A DNA stretch of 41,694 nt from positions 1 to 41,694 of the forward strand of contig CAKOVP010000007.1 of assembly GCA_934122035.1 (NCBI GenBank). Reading direction: 5' to 3'. Under the pieces are notes generated by a model. The model was not told where the DNA came from, did no database searches, and worked only from the letters and a program-made list of their open reading frames with translations. Both the position numbers and the translations under genes were made by a program. Origin of the DNA: an uncultured Clostridia bacterium. Lineage in GTDB: Bacteria > Bacillota > Clostridia > TANB77 > CAG-508. Shown here one piece after another: positions 16,729-24,450 of this stretch (positions are counted from its first letter, which is position 1; the number at the start of each line of letters is the position of its first letter).

Positions 16729-17736
16729 ATGAAAAGAGAAAAAATTACGGAAAGAAACGGAGGAATAACGCTTGTTGCTTTAGTGGTTACTATTGTTGTT
16801 TTACTAATCCTAGCAGGAATAAGCTTAAATCTAGTATTAGGAGAAAATGGAATAATAACAAGAGCACAACAATCAAAAAATCAAACAGCAGAAGGAAAAG
16901 TAAATACCGAAAAAGCTGTGAATGCATTAACTGATGAAATGGAAGATTTAATATCAGAAAATGATAATTCTGGCAATAGTTCAAATTCAGGTTCTGATAC
17001 AGGTAATGAAGGTAGTGATGAAGACGATGATGACACGGATCCAGATTGGAAAAAGTTAACTGTAAAAGAAAGAGTTGACAAAATAACTAGTGCAAGTACA
17101 AAAATGAAAATATTTAGCAAAGAAGTAGCTGGAACACAAACAGATTATAAAATTCAAACAGGAAAAGACTCTTCTGGAGAGATTGTATATGGAGAATGTG
17201 ACAGTGAAGAAAAAGCATCATGTGAATGTGGACATTTGAGAGATATATTTGAAAAGGCGGAAGAAATGAACTTGGTAAAGACGTATACTGGATTGGAATA
17301 TCAGACCATAGAAAATGACAGGACTCTTTATCAAATGGTAACGGCAACAATAAAGGAAGAAAGTTTAGTATTATTTGACTTTTATGCTCTCCATAGTGAA
17401 CAGAAACCGGGTGGAGTTATTCCTATGCTGTATTCCTTAAATTATCAAATCTCACCAAATTATAAAGAGTGGTTTGACGGATGGTCACCTACATTTGGTA
17501 ACAGTGGAGATTTTGAGAGCATTATGGCATGGGTAGACGGAGATTTTGTTAAAAATGGCTTTGTTGGAATGAATGTAAGATCATCAATGTACTCAGATAT
17601 GCCAATTGACCAGTTAGGACAAGTATATCATGCTAAAATAGAAGTTTTAAGCAAGAAAAATTTTGTGAAAGCAATGAAGGCATTGAATCTAGATTTAAGT
17701 GCTTATGAAGGAAAATGTACACATCCTGTGAAATAG
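16729..17736 (+). CDS. Type IV pilin-like secreted protein with prepilin signal
   Basis: A 335-residue protein whose N-terminus has the type III (prepilin) signal: a short basic leader (MKREKITERNGG) then GITLVALVVTIVVLLILAGI, the hydrophobic helix cut by prepilin peptidase after Gly. In this clostridial variant Thr stands at +2 and there is no Glu at +5. It is followed by LGENGIITRA, common in Clostridia pseudopilins, then an acidic Ser/Gly/Asn/Asp linker (residues about 80-110) and a C-terminal domain of about 220 residues with four cysteines (CDSEEKASCECG near the linker, CTHPVK at the end). The globular part is unrecognised. The start is ATG 16729, 6 bases after AAGGAG. No pilus assembly genes are in the window. 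A terminator follows. Confidence 0.8.
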   Translation: MKREKITERNGGITLVALVVTIVVLLILAGISLNLVLGENGIITRAQQSKNQTAEGKVNTEKAVNALTDEMEDLISENDNSGNSSNSGSDTGNEGSDEDDDDTDPDWKKLTVKERVDKITSASTKMKIFSKEVAGTQTDYKIQTGKDSSGEIVYGECDSEEKASCECGHLRDIFEKAEEMNLVKTYTGLEYQTIENDRTLYQMVTATIKEESLVLFDFYALHSEQKPGGVIPMLYSLNYQISPNYKEWFDGWSPTFGNSGDFESIMAWVDGDFVKNGFVGMNVRSSMYSDMPIDQLGQVYHAKIEVLSKKNFVKAMKALNLDLSAYEGKCTHPVK

Positions 17737-17809
17737 GAGAGTATGTAGAGTTAAGTATGAAAATCAAAAATTAATTATGTACACTTAGTGACAAAACAAA
17801 AGCAAAATT

Positions 17810-17858
17810 AATAGTAAGCCAGTATATGGATTTTTCTATATAGGGCTTACTATTTTTA
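17810..17858 (+). terminator. Terminator of the pilin-like gene
   Basis: Stem AATAGTAAGCC (17810-17820) with GGCTTACTATT (17843-17853), loop of 22 bases with its own small pairing, followed by TTTT. Confidence 0.8.
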
Positions 17859-17915
17859 TGTATAAATAATAATAGACTAAAATTTACTATTGATGATATA
17901 TTATAAAAATAATTA

Positions 17916-17944
17916 TTTACAAAACAAATTTATTTGTATATAAT
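17916..17944 (+). promoter_or_regulatory. Promoter of the papain-family protease gene
   Basis: TTTACA (17916-17921), 17-base spacer, TATAAT (17939-17944), 48 bases before the start codon. Confidence 0.75.
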
Positions 17945-17992
17945 AAAAACAGAAAAAATATATAAATTAATATACAAATGAAAGGGGAAAAA

Positions 17993-20900
17993 ATGAAAAG
18001 AACAAAAAGAATACTAATAAAAACAGGTTTAATAGTGACAACATTAACCACAATAATGTGTTCAAGGGCTTTGGCTGGAAGCATAGATTCTTTTAAGAAT
18101 GTAGAATATTCAGAAGAATATAAAAAATGGCAACAACTATCGGATGAAGAAAAAGAAAGTACTATTGCTCCACCGATGTACGAGATTCCAGTATCAGTAC
18201 CTAAATATACAAATCCATTATTAATGGCAAATGCAACTAGGGTTAGTATGGCTCAAAAGTTTAGTTTAAAAAGCTTAATACCAACTAATTTAACAATAAG
18301 AAATCAAATGAAAACAAATTCATGTTGGACTTTTGCTGCACTATCTTCATTAGAAACAAACTTAGCTATGTCAAATTATAAGAGAGGAACTAACACTTCT
18401 AAAGTGTATGATTATTCAGAAAGACATATGGAATATGCAACAAGTGATAAGTTTTTAAATAATGAAAAAAATGAAAATGGATATAATAGAAAAGTTGGTA
18501 GTGGAGGAAATGCTTATATTGCAAGCTCTTATTTGACAAATGGAACTGGAGCTATTGATGAAAGTGAAATGCCATTTGAAAATAACGAAAATATTATTTC
18601 TATTACAGAAATACAAAACAAAAAAGTATCTAGTCAAGTATATGATACCATTGAATTTGCAAATTATAGAACGCAAAGAGATGCTGATAAGAAAGCAGAA
18701 ATTATGAATCAAATCAAACAACATATTAAAGATAATGGAGCAGTGTTTGCCTTGTTACATGGAAATTCAACTGGATTATTTGGAATAACTTGTTACAATA
18801 ATGATACTGGAGCTAAATATTGTAATGGCTCTTTGCATACAGCAGACCATGCAGTGTCTATAATAGGTTGGGATGATAATTATAGTGTTGATAATTTTGC
18901 AGAAGGAAGTAGACCTTCAGCAAATGGAGCATGGATAGTAAGAAATTCATGGGGAGAAAGAATAGAATGTAATTTATCAGAATTAAAAAGTGAATTTTTT
19001 GAAGCACATAAACAAGAGTGTATTTCAAAAGGTTGGAACTCAGCAGGAGAAGTACCAAATAGCATTATAGAAAAATATGGTTATACAATAGAAAATGATA
19101 TAGCATATATTAAATATGGTGATAATGGAATTATATATGTTTCATATGAAGATTATAATATTTCAAGGGGAATGATAGGAATAGAAAAAGCGACTGACTC
19201 AACAGATTATGATAATATATATCAATATGATAGATATTATCCAGATAATCAAATATATACAACAAAGTCTAGTGCAATGCTAGCAAATGTATTTAACAAA
19301 AAAACTACAGGCACTGAATATTTAACACAAGTATCATTATATGCTCCAGTAGCATATACATGTAGAGTATATGTAAATCCAAATGGAACAAGCAAAGATA
19401 AAAGCGATTTGAAAGAGGTAACTTTAAAAGCAGGAAGCACAGAAAAGATTGGAATAGGATATCATACATTAGAATTTTCAGAACCAATTGCAATAACTGG
19501 CGACTCTTTTACTGTTGTAGTAGCTGCTGAGAGTGATGGAGGCATAAAAATTGCTACAGAAAAGAAAATAGATAATAGTTTATGGAACAATGTAAAAGTA
19601 GAAAGTAATAAATGTTTTGTTGCTGTGGGCAATGATTTAGATATGTGTCAATGGCAAGACTTAGGTCAAGCTACAGCTAATATGGAGGCATCAAATGGCA
19701 CTATAAAAGCATATACTACTACTGATAAATTTGATGATGGATCTTTAAAAAGCATAGAAATAGTAACAGAACCTAATAAGACTTCATATTTTGAAGGAGA
19801 AAACTTTGATAAGACTGGAATGGTAGTAAAAGCCAATTATAATAGTAAGAAAAAACCATCAGTAATATTAGATAGTTCAAATTACAGCATAACAAATGGA
19901 ACAAATTTAAAGGCTGGACAAACTAGTGTAATAATAACATATGAAGGAAAGAGCGTAACACAAAAAATAAATGTTGAGAAAAATAGTGTAGTTAGTTTGC
20001 AAATAAAAACACCACCTACAAAGACTTCATATAAAGAGGGAGAGAATTTTGATAAGACTGGAATGGTTGTTATTGCAAATTATAAAAATGGAACTAATAA
20101 AACCATAACAAATTACACAATAAAAAACGGAAATAACTTAGCAGCAGACCAAGCAAATGTTGAAATTGAATTTGAAGGAAAAATCGTAAAGCAGGCGATT
20201 TCGGTTATAGCAAATCAATTAATGGAAATAAAAGTAACAAAAGCACCAAATAAGACTTCTTATATAGAAGGACAAAACTTTGACAGTACAGGAATGAAAA
20301 TTTCTGGAATATATAAAGATGGCAGTACACAGGAAATATTAGATTATACAGTTGTAAATGGCAAAAACCTAAAAGTAGAGCAAAAATCTATAACTATAAG
20401 TTTTAAAGAAAAAACTGTTGAACAAAAAATAACAGTAGAAAAAAAGACAATTACAAAAATAGAAATTAGTAAAAATCCAACAAAAATGAAATATATACAA
20501 AACTTGGAGGAATTAGACTTAACTGGAGGAAAAATAAAAATAAGCTATAATGATAATTCGAGCGAAGAAATTTCTTTAGCATCAGATCAAGTTACTATTA
20601 GTGGATTCAGTAATAAAAAACTAGGAACTAATAAAATTACAGTAACATACTTAAATAAAACTACAACTTTAAATTTAGAAATAATTCAAGAAGTAGTTGC
20701 AGAAAATTCGGATTTTAGTAAAATAAATACAAAAATAGAAAGCATAAAATACTATACATTTACTAGCAATGCTAATAAAGAATATGTAACTATTGATATG
20801 ACAATAAGTGGTATAGTAAAAAATACAGAAAATGATAGCTATGAATATTATTATTATCTATCAGAAAATCAAAATGATAATAATATTGAAAACTGGATAA

Positions 20901-21301
20901 AAATAGCTGAAAAACAATCTGACAGTGATAAACTAAAATTTACAATTAATTCAAAATATATAAGCAACTTTGAAGAATTAATAAGTTCAAAAACACTATA
21001 TTTATATGTAAAGGAAGTTGTAAAAAAAGAAGCAGAACAAGCTGTATACACAACAAAAGCTATAAATATGGAATCAGATGTAGAAATAGAAAAATATTTA
21101 GATAACAAAAAAATAGAAAACGGAAATACAAATAAAAAAGAAGATGACAAGAAAACAGACAAAAAAGATAATACTGTTGCTCCAGGACAAATTCCACAAA
21201 CAGGAGTAAAAAATAAAGTATTCATAATAGTAATTGCAATAGGAGCTTTAGGTATAGTATGTTATATCAAGTATAAAAAAATTAGTAAATATGTGAAATA
21301 A
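17993..21301 (+). CDS. Cell-wall-anchored papain-family (C1) protease with lectin-like and Ig-like domains
   Basis: A secreted protein of 1102 residues. Signal peptide at 1-29 (RILIKTGLIVTTLTTIM ... ALA). The C1 peptidase spans about 95-400: Cys in MKTNSCWTFAALSS, His in TADHAVSIIGWDD, Asn in WIVRNSWGE. A lectin-like domain follows (YQYDRYYPDNQIYTTKSSAM; about 405-575), then three bacterial Ig-like repeats (each with TSY-EG-NFD-TGM; about 580-820) and a fourth related module. The end has a Lys/Asp linker, IPQTG, a hydrophobic segment and a basic tail, a sortase-type anchor with Ile for the usual Leu. The start ATG at 17993 follows AAAGGGGA; a nearer upstream ATG at 17978 overlaps that site. 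Likely degrades or binds external protein. A terminator follows immediately. Confidence 0.9.
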   Translation: MKRTKRILIKTGLIVTTLTTIMCSRALAGSIDSFKNVEYSEEYKKWQQLSDEEKESTIAPPMYEIPVSVPKYTNPLLMANATRVSMAQKFSLKSLIPTNLTIRNQMKTNSCWTFAALSSLETNLAMSNYKRGTNTSKVYDYSERHMEYATSDKFLNNEKNENGYNRKVGSGGNAYIASSYLTNGTGAIDESEMPFENNENIISITEIQNKKVSSQVYDTIEFANYRTQRDADKKAEIMNQIKQHIKDNGAVFALLHGNSTGLFGITCYNNDTGAKYCNGSLHTADHAVSIIGWDDNYSVDNFAEGSRPSANGAWIVRNSWGERIECNLSELKSEFFEAHKQECISKGWNSAGEVPNSIIEKYGYTIENDIAYIKYGDNGIIYVSYEDYNISRGMIGIEKATDSTDYDNIYQYDRYYPDNQIYTTKSSAMLANVFNKKTTGTEYLTQVSLYAPVAYTCRVYVNPNGTSKDKSDLKEVTLKAGSTEKIGIGYHTLEFSEPIAITGDSFTVVVAAESDGGIKIATEKKIDNSLWNNVKVESNKCFVAVGNDLDMCQWQDLGQATANMEASNGTIKAYTTTDKFDDGSLKSIEIVTEPNKTSYFEGENFDKTGMVVKANYNSKKKPSVILDSSNYSITNGTNLKAGQTSVIITYEGKSVTQKINVEKNSVVSLQIKTPPTKTSYKEGENFDKTGMVVIANYKNGTNKTITNYTIKNGNNLAADQANVEIEFEGKIVKQAISVIANQLMEIKVTKAPNKTSYIEGQNFDSTGMKISGIYKDGSTQEILDYTVVNGKNLKVEQKSITISFKEKTVEQKITVEKKTITKIEISKNPTKMKYIQNLEELDLTGGKIKISYNDNSSEEISLASDQVTISGFSNKKLGTNKITVTYLNKTTTLNLEIIQEVVAENSDFSKINTKIESIKYYTFTSNANKEYVTIDMTISGIVKNTENDSYEYYYYLSENQNDNNIENWIKIAEKQSDSDKLKFTINSKYISNFEELISSKTLYLYVKEVVKKEAEQAVYTTKAINMESDVEIEKYLDNKKIENGNTNKKEDDKKTDKKDNTVAPGQIPQTGVKNKVFIIVIAIGALGIVCYIKYKKISKYVK

Positions 21302-21333
21302 AAAAATGGGGGTTGTGTAAACCTCCATTTTTT
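21301..21333 (+). terminator. Terminator of the protease gene
   Basis: Stem of 14 bp with one G-U pair: AAAAAATGGGGGTT (21301-21314) and AACCTCCATTTTTT (21320-21333), loop GTGTA. It begins at the stop codon. Confidence 0.9.
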
Positions 21334-21341
21334 GGTATAAT
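21313..21341 (+). promoter_or_regulatory. Promoter of the methyltransferase gene, embedded in the terminator
   Basis: TTGTGT (21313-21318), 17-base spacer, TATAAT (21336-21341). The -35 lies in the loop region of the preceding terminator, so the DNA serves both purposes. Confidence 0.6.
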
Positions 21342-21408
21342 TAAATTTGAATTTTTAGCGAAAGGAAGGTAATTAGTTAGATATATCTTACTAATTATAA
21401 AAAATTTA

Positions 21409-22302
21409 ATGAAAGTAGCAAGTAATTGGAAAGATTATGAAATTTTAGATATGGCTAATGGCGAAAAGCTTGAAAGATGGAACAACATCTATCTTGTAAG
21501 ACCAGATCCACAAATTATTTGGAATGATAAGCAATTCCCAGAAAAGTGGAAAATTGCAAATGCAAGATATAACAGAAGTAGCACTGGTGGTGGTCACTGG
21601 GATTATAAGAAAAAACTACCAGACAGCTGGCAAATTAAATATAAAAATTTAACTTTTAACATCAAGCCAATGGGATTTAAGCATACAGGAATTTTCCCAG
21701 AGCAAGCGGTTAATTGGGATTGGATGATGGATAAAATCCAAAATGAAATTAAATCTTCTAAGAGAGAGATTAAGGTCTTAAACTTGTTTGCGTATACAGG
21801 TGGAGCAACTGTTGCATGTCTTTCTGCTGGAGCTTCTGTGTGTCATGTAGATAGTTCTAAAGGAATGGTCTCTTGGGCAAAGGAAAATGTTGTTTCTTCA
21901 GGTTTGCAAGATAGACCAGTTAGATATATCGTGGATGACGTTGTGAAGTTTGTTCAAAGGGAAATTCGCAGGGGTAACAAATATGATGCTATAGTTATGG
22001 ATCCACCTTCTTATGGAAGGGGAGCAAATGGCGAGGTATGGAAGTTTGAAGAAAACTTGCCAATGCTTATAGAACTTTGTATGCAAGTTTTATCAGATAA
22101 TCCATTATTTTTCTTAATAAACTCATATACAACAGGAACTTCTAGTATGGTTTTAGAAAATTTATTAAAAATGAATATGAGAAAAAAATATGGTAAAAAG
22201 GCTCAAAATGGAATGTTTGAGAATGGAGAAGTTGGACTTCCAATGACAAATTCAGACTTTATACTTCCTTGTGGTATTTATTCTAAATGGGTTAAAAAAT
22301 AA
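21409..22302 (+). CDS. SAM-dependent rRNA methyltransferase (RlmI/RlmK-like)
   Basis: A class I methyltransferase of 297 residues. The SAM-binding motif is VLNLFAYTGGATVACLSAGA (residues about 123-142) with HVDSSKGMVSWAKEN next, and the catalytic-region motif VMDPPSYGRG. This arrangement is that of the PF10672 / RlmI-RlmK group, which methylate 23S rRNA; the exact base is not determinable here. It lacks an N-terminal PUA domain. The ATG has no near ribosome binding site: GGAAGG lies 38 bases upstream, followed by a small hairpin (AATTAGT/ACTAATT, 21371-21396) that could bring the two closer. The pseudouridine synthase gene follows in the same direction after 138 bases, so rRNA modification is a shared theme. 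Confidence 0.85.
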   Translation: MKVASNWKDYEILDMANGEKLERWNNIYLVRPDPQIIWNDKQFPEKWKIANARYNRSSTGGGHWDYKKKLPDSWQIKYKNLTFNIKPMGFKHTGIFPEQAVNWDWMMDKIQNEIKSSKREIKVLNLFAYTGGATVACLSAGASVCHVDSSKGMVSWAKENVVSSGLQDRPVRYIVDDVVKFVQREIRRGNKYDAIVMDPPSYGRGANGEVWKFEENLPMLIELCMQVLSDNPLFFLINSYTTGTSSMVLENLLKMNMRKKYGKKAQNGMFENGEVGLPMTNSDFILPCGIYSKWVKK

Positions 22303-22440
22303 GAGTCTTAATACATTGATGAAAATTCGAAAATTAATGAACAAAATATTAATTATGAAATGTAATTTTATTTAGGTTATAACAAGTGTTAACATATCAA
22401 AAACAGTTTAGAGAATATTGAAGGAGAAATATAGTAAAAT

Positions 22441-23196
22441 ATGGAAAAAGAAAAATCCAATGTAATAAGTAATAAAGTACAAAATTATATAGTAAGTTTA
22501 AACAATGCTGAAATTAACCTTAAAATTTTATACGAAGATAACCATATAATTGTAGTAGAAAAGCTCGTAAATATTCCTTCTCAAGGCGACAAGACTGCAG
22601 ATTTAGATATGTTAACTATAATAAAGGAATATTTAAGAATTAAATATAATAAACCTGGAAATGTCTATTTAGGACTTATTCATAGGTTAGATAGACCTGT
22701 TGGAGGAGTTATGGTGTTTGCTAAAACTTCTAAGGCTGCTTCAAGGTTAAGTGAACAGGTAAGAGCAAAGATATTCAAAAAGAAATATTTAGTAATCGTA
22801 GATGGAAAACTTGAAAAAGAAAAAGGAATTTTTCAAGATTATTTGTTAAAAAATGAAAGAACAAATATGAGCAAGGTTGTAAAAGAAGGAACAAAGAATT
22901 CTAAATTTGCAAAATTGGACTATGAAGTTTTAAAATATGACCAAGAAAAAGATATTTCTTTGGTAAAAGTAAATCTTCATACAGGAAGACATCACCAAAT
23001 AAGAGTGCAATTTTCATCTAGAAATCATGCTATTTATGGAGACCAAAAATATGGTGAAAGAGGTCAAAGGCAGCAAATATGCTTATGGGCATATTCACTT
23101 ACAATTTTACATCCAGTTAGCAAGGAAGAAATGACTTTTATTGATTTGCCTACAAAAGAGAAAACATGGAAAATATTAGATAATGTAGAAATATAG
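22441..23196 (+). CDS. RluA-family pseudouridine synthase
   Basis: Converts uridine to pseudouridine in rRNA or tRNA. The catalytic motif is GLIHRLDRPVGGVMVFAKTS, with the conserved Asp in HRLD. Other family blocks are LYEDNHIIVVEK, FKKKYLVIVDG, and LHTGRHHQIRVQFSSRNHAIYGDQKYG. At 251 residues it is short and lacks the N-terminal S4 domain found in RluC/RluD, like B. subtilis YhcT/YjbO-type enzymes. Target unknown. The ribosome binding site AAGGAG is 14 bases from the ATG, which is unusually far, and an in-frame stop just upstream rules out an earlier start. Confidence 0.9.
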   Translation: MEKEKSNVISNKVQNYIVSLNNAEINLKILYEDNHIIVVEKLVNIPSQGDKTADLDMLTIIKEYLRIKYNKPGNVYLGLIHRLDRPVGGVMVFAKTSKAASRLSEQVRAKIFKKKYLVIVDGKLEKEKGIFQDYLLKNERTNMSKVVKEGTKNSKFAKLDYEVLKYDQEKDISLVKVNLHTGRHHQIRVQFSSRNHAIYGDQKYGERGQRQQICLWAYSLTILHPVSKEEMTFIDLPTKEKTWKILDNVEI

Positions 23197-23344
23197 AAAT
23201 TTAACTCGTAATTTAGCAACTAAAAAAAATATATATTAAAAAGATAGCAGTATAATTATACAAAACCTCTTTATTTTTATTTTATGAAAGTGCCATTTTA
23301 TTATACGAAAATGGGAAAAATAGGAATTTTTATAATATGTATAT

Positions 23345-23389
23345 AAAAACAGACTTTATGCAATGTATTTGCGAATAAAGTCTGTTTTT
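23345..23389. terminator. Strong bidirectional hairpin upstream of agrB
   Basis: A 15-bp perfect stem: AAAAACAGACTTTAT (23345-23359) and ATAAAGTCTGTTTTT (23375-23389), 15-base loop. T runs on both strands. It insulates agrBD from the pseudouridine synthase gene. A weak promoter-like pair (TTGCGA 23369, TATTAT 23394, 19-base spacer) overlaps its right side and could serve agrBD. Confidence 0.8.
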
Positions 23390-23454
23390 GATGTATTATA
23401 TATACAGAACAAGGAACAAACCTAAATTCTAAAATAGAACGAGAGGTGAAACAA

Positions 23455-24078
23455 ATGGTTAAAAAAATTTGTATGTTCTTGGTAAATAGAATTAAAAAGG
23501 AAATGCCAGATATTAGTTCAGAAAGAGAAGAAGCAATAGAATATGGACTAGAACTAATAGTTGGTGAGTTACCCAAAATGATTCTACTTGTTGTAATAGC
23601 TTTTATATTAAAAATTGGCTGGCTTGTAATATGTGCATATTTTACTATGCTGCCATATAAAATTACAGCAGGAGGTTTTCATTTAAAAACCCATATTGGC
23701 TGTACAATAGGAACTTTAATAATTTATTATGGCAATGTACTTCTTAGCCAAAGAATAATTATTGAACCTATATACATAAAGTATACTGTTATTATAGCAT
23801 TATGGATTATATCAATTATTATGATTAGCCTATATGCACCAGCAGATACAATAAATTTACCAATTTTAAGAAGAAAAGAAAGAAGATTAAAGAAAATATT
23901 AGCATACATATTTATGACAGTAACATTAGTATTTGCACTAATTATAAAAAACAATACAATTTCTAATATACTAATATTTAATACTTTAATAGAAACTCTT
24001 TGTATAACAAAAATTGCGTACAAACTAACAAAAAATCAGTATGGATATAAAACGTACAAGCTACAAGGTGAAATTTGA
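23455..24078 (+). CDS. agrB: AgrB-type accessory gene regulator protease
   Basis: A membrane cysteine endopeptidase that cuts the AgrD propeptide and forms the cyclic thiolactone signal. The catalytic pair is visible in TAGGFHLKTHIGC: His76 and Cys83, matching His77 and Cys84 of S. aureus AgrB in spacing. It has about five to six hydrophobic segments after an N-terminal amphipathic stretch, and 207 residues, a normal length. The ATG at 23455 is 7 bases after GAGAGGTG; a GTG at 23446 falls inside the site. agrD follows 64 bases later. The AgrC/AgrA pair lies on the opposite strand downstream. Confidence 0.95.
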   Translation: MVKKICMFLVNRIKKEMPDISSEREEAIEYGLELIVGELPKMILLVVIAFILKIGWLVICAYFTMLPYKITAGGFHLKTHIGCTIGTLIIYYGNVLLSQRIIIEPIYIKYTVIIALWIISIIMISLYAPADTINLPILRRKERRLKKILAYIFMTVTLVFALIIKNNTISNILIFNTLIETLCITKIAYKLTKNQYGYKTYKLQGEI

Positions 24079-24142
24079 ATTTGAATATAAGCATTAGCCG
24101 GCAATGCTATATTATATATATAAAATAAAGGGAGGAATTATT

Positions 24143-24262
24143 ATGTTAAAATTATTAGCTAAGGTAGCAGAGAAATATGCAAAATCTACAAACACTGCAT
24201 GCTTCTTCTTTGGAGTATTACATCAACCAAAAATGCCAGCTTCTTTAATAAAAAGAGACTAA
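24143..24262 (+). CDS. agrD: AgrD-type cyclic signal peptide precursor (39 aa)
   Basis: A 39-residue frame with GGAGG 7 bases before the ATG. It has the three AgrD parts: an amphipathic N-terminal helix (MLKLLAKVAEKYAKS), a signal core with one cysteine (TNTACFFFGVL), and a C-terminal recognition tail (HQPKMPASLIKRD) with the P-x-x-P pattern seen in AgrD proteins. AgrB should cut after the core and join its last residue to Cys20. If the cut lies just before HQP, the ring has seven residues rather than the usual five; a five-residue ring would need a cut after Gly24. A hairpin (AGCATT/AATGCT, about 24089-24107) lies between agrB and agrD. Terminated at 24283-24324. Confidence 0.92.
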   Translation: MLKLLAKVAEKYAKSTNTACFFFGVLHQPKMPASLIKRD

Positions 24263-24282
24263 TTAAAATAAAACTTCTTTAA

Positions 24283-24324
24283 ATAAAACAAAAAAGGATT
24301 GTAAAAGGTCCTTTTTTGTTTTAT
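24283..24324. terminator. Terminator of agrBD
   Basis: Perfect 16-bp stem ATAAAACAAAAAAGGA (24283-24298) and TCCTTTTTTGTTTTAT (24309-24324), loop of 10 bases. Confidence 0.9.
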
Positions 24325-24450
24325 TCACAAGTATATCAAGTATATTTTATAAATAATTAAAATAAAAATGAGACTTAAACACTTATTTAATTTAAACACA
24401 AATCTAATTAATGCCAGACATCTTTTTACAGACTAGCACCTTATATAAAA

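Noticed and set aside
16674..16934. 86-residue frame overlapping the pilin-like gene
   Set aside because: Different phase from a gene with a clear prepilin signal; composition (Lys, Arg, Asn, Ser runs) is typical of an out-of-frame reading.
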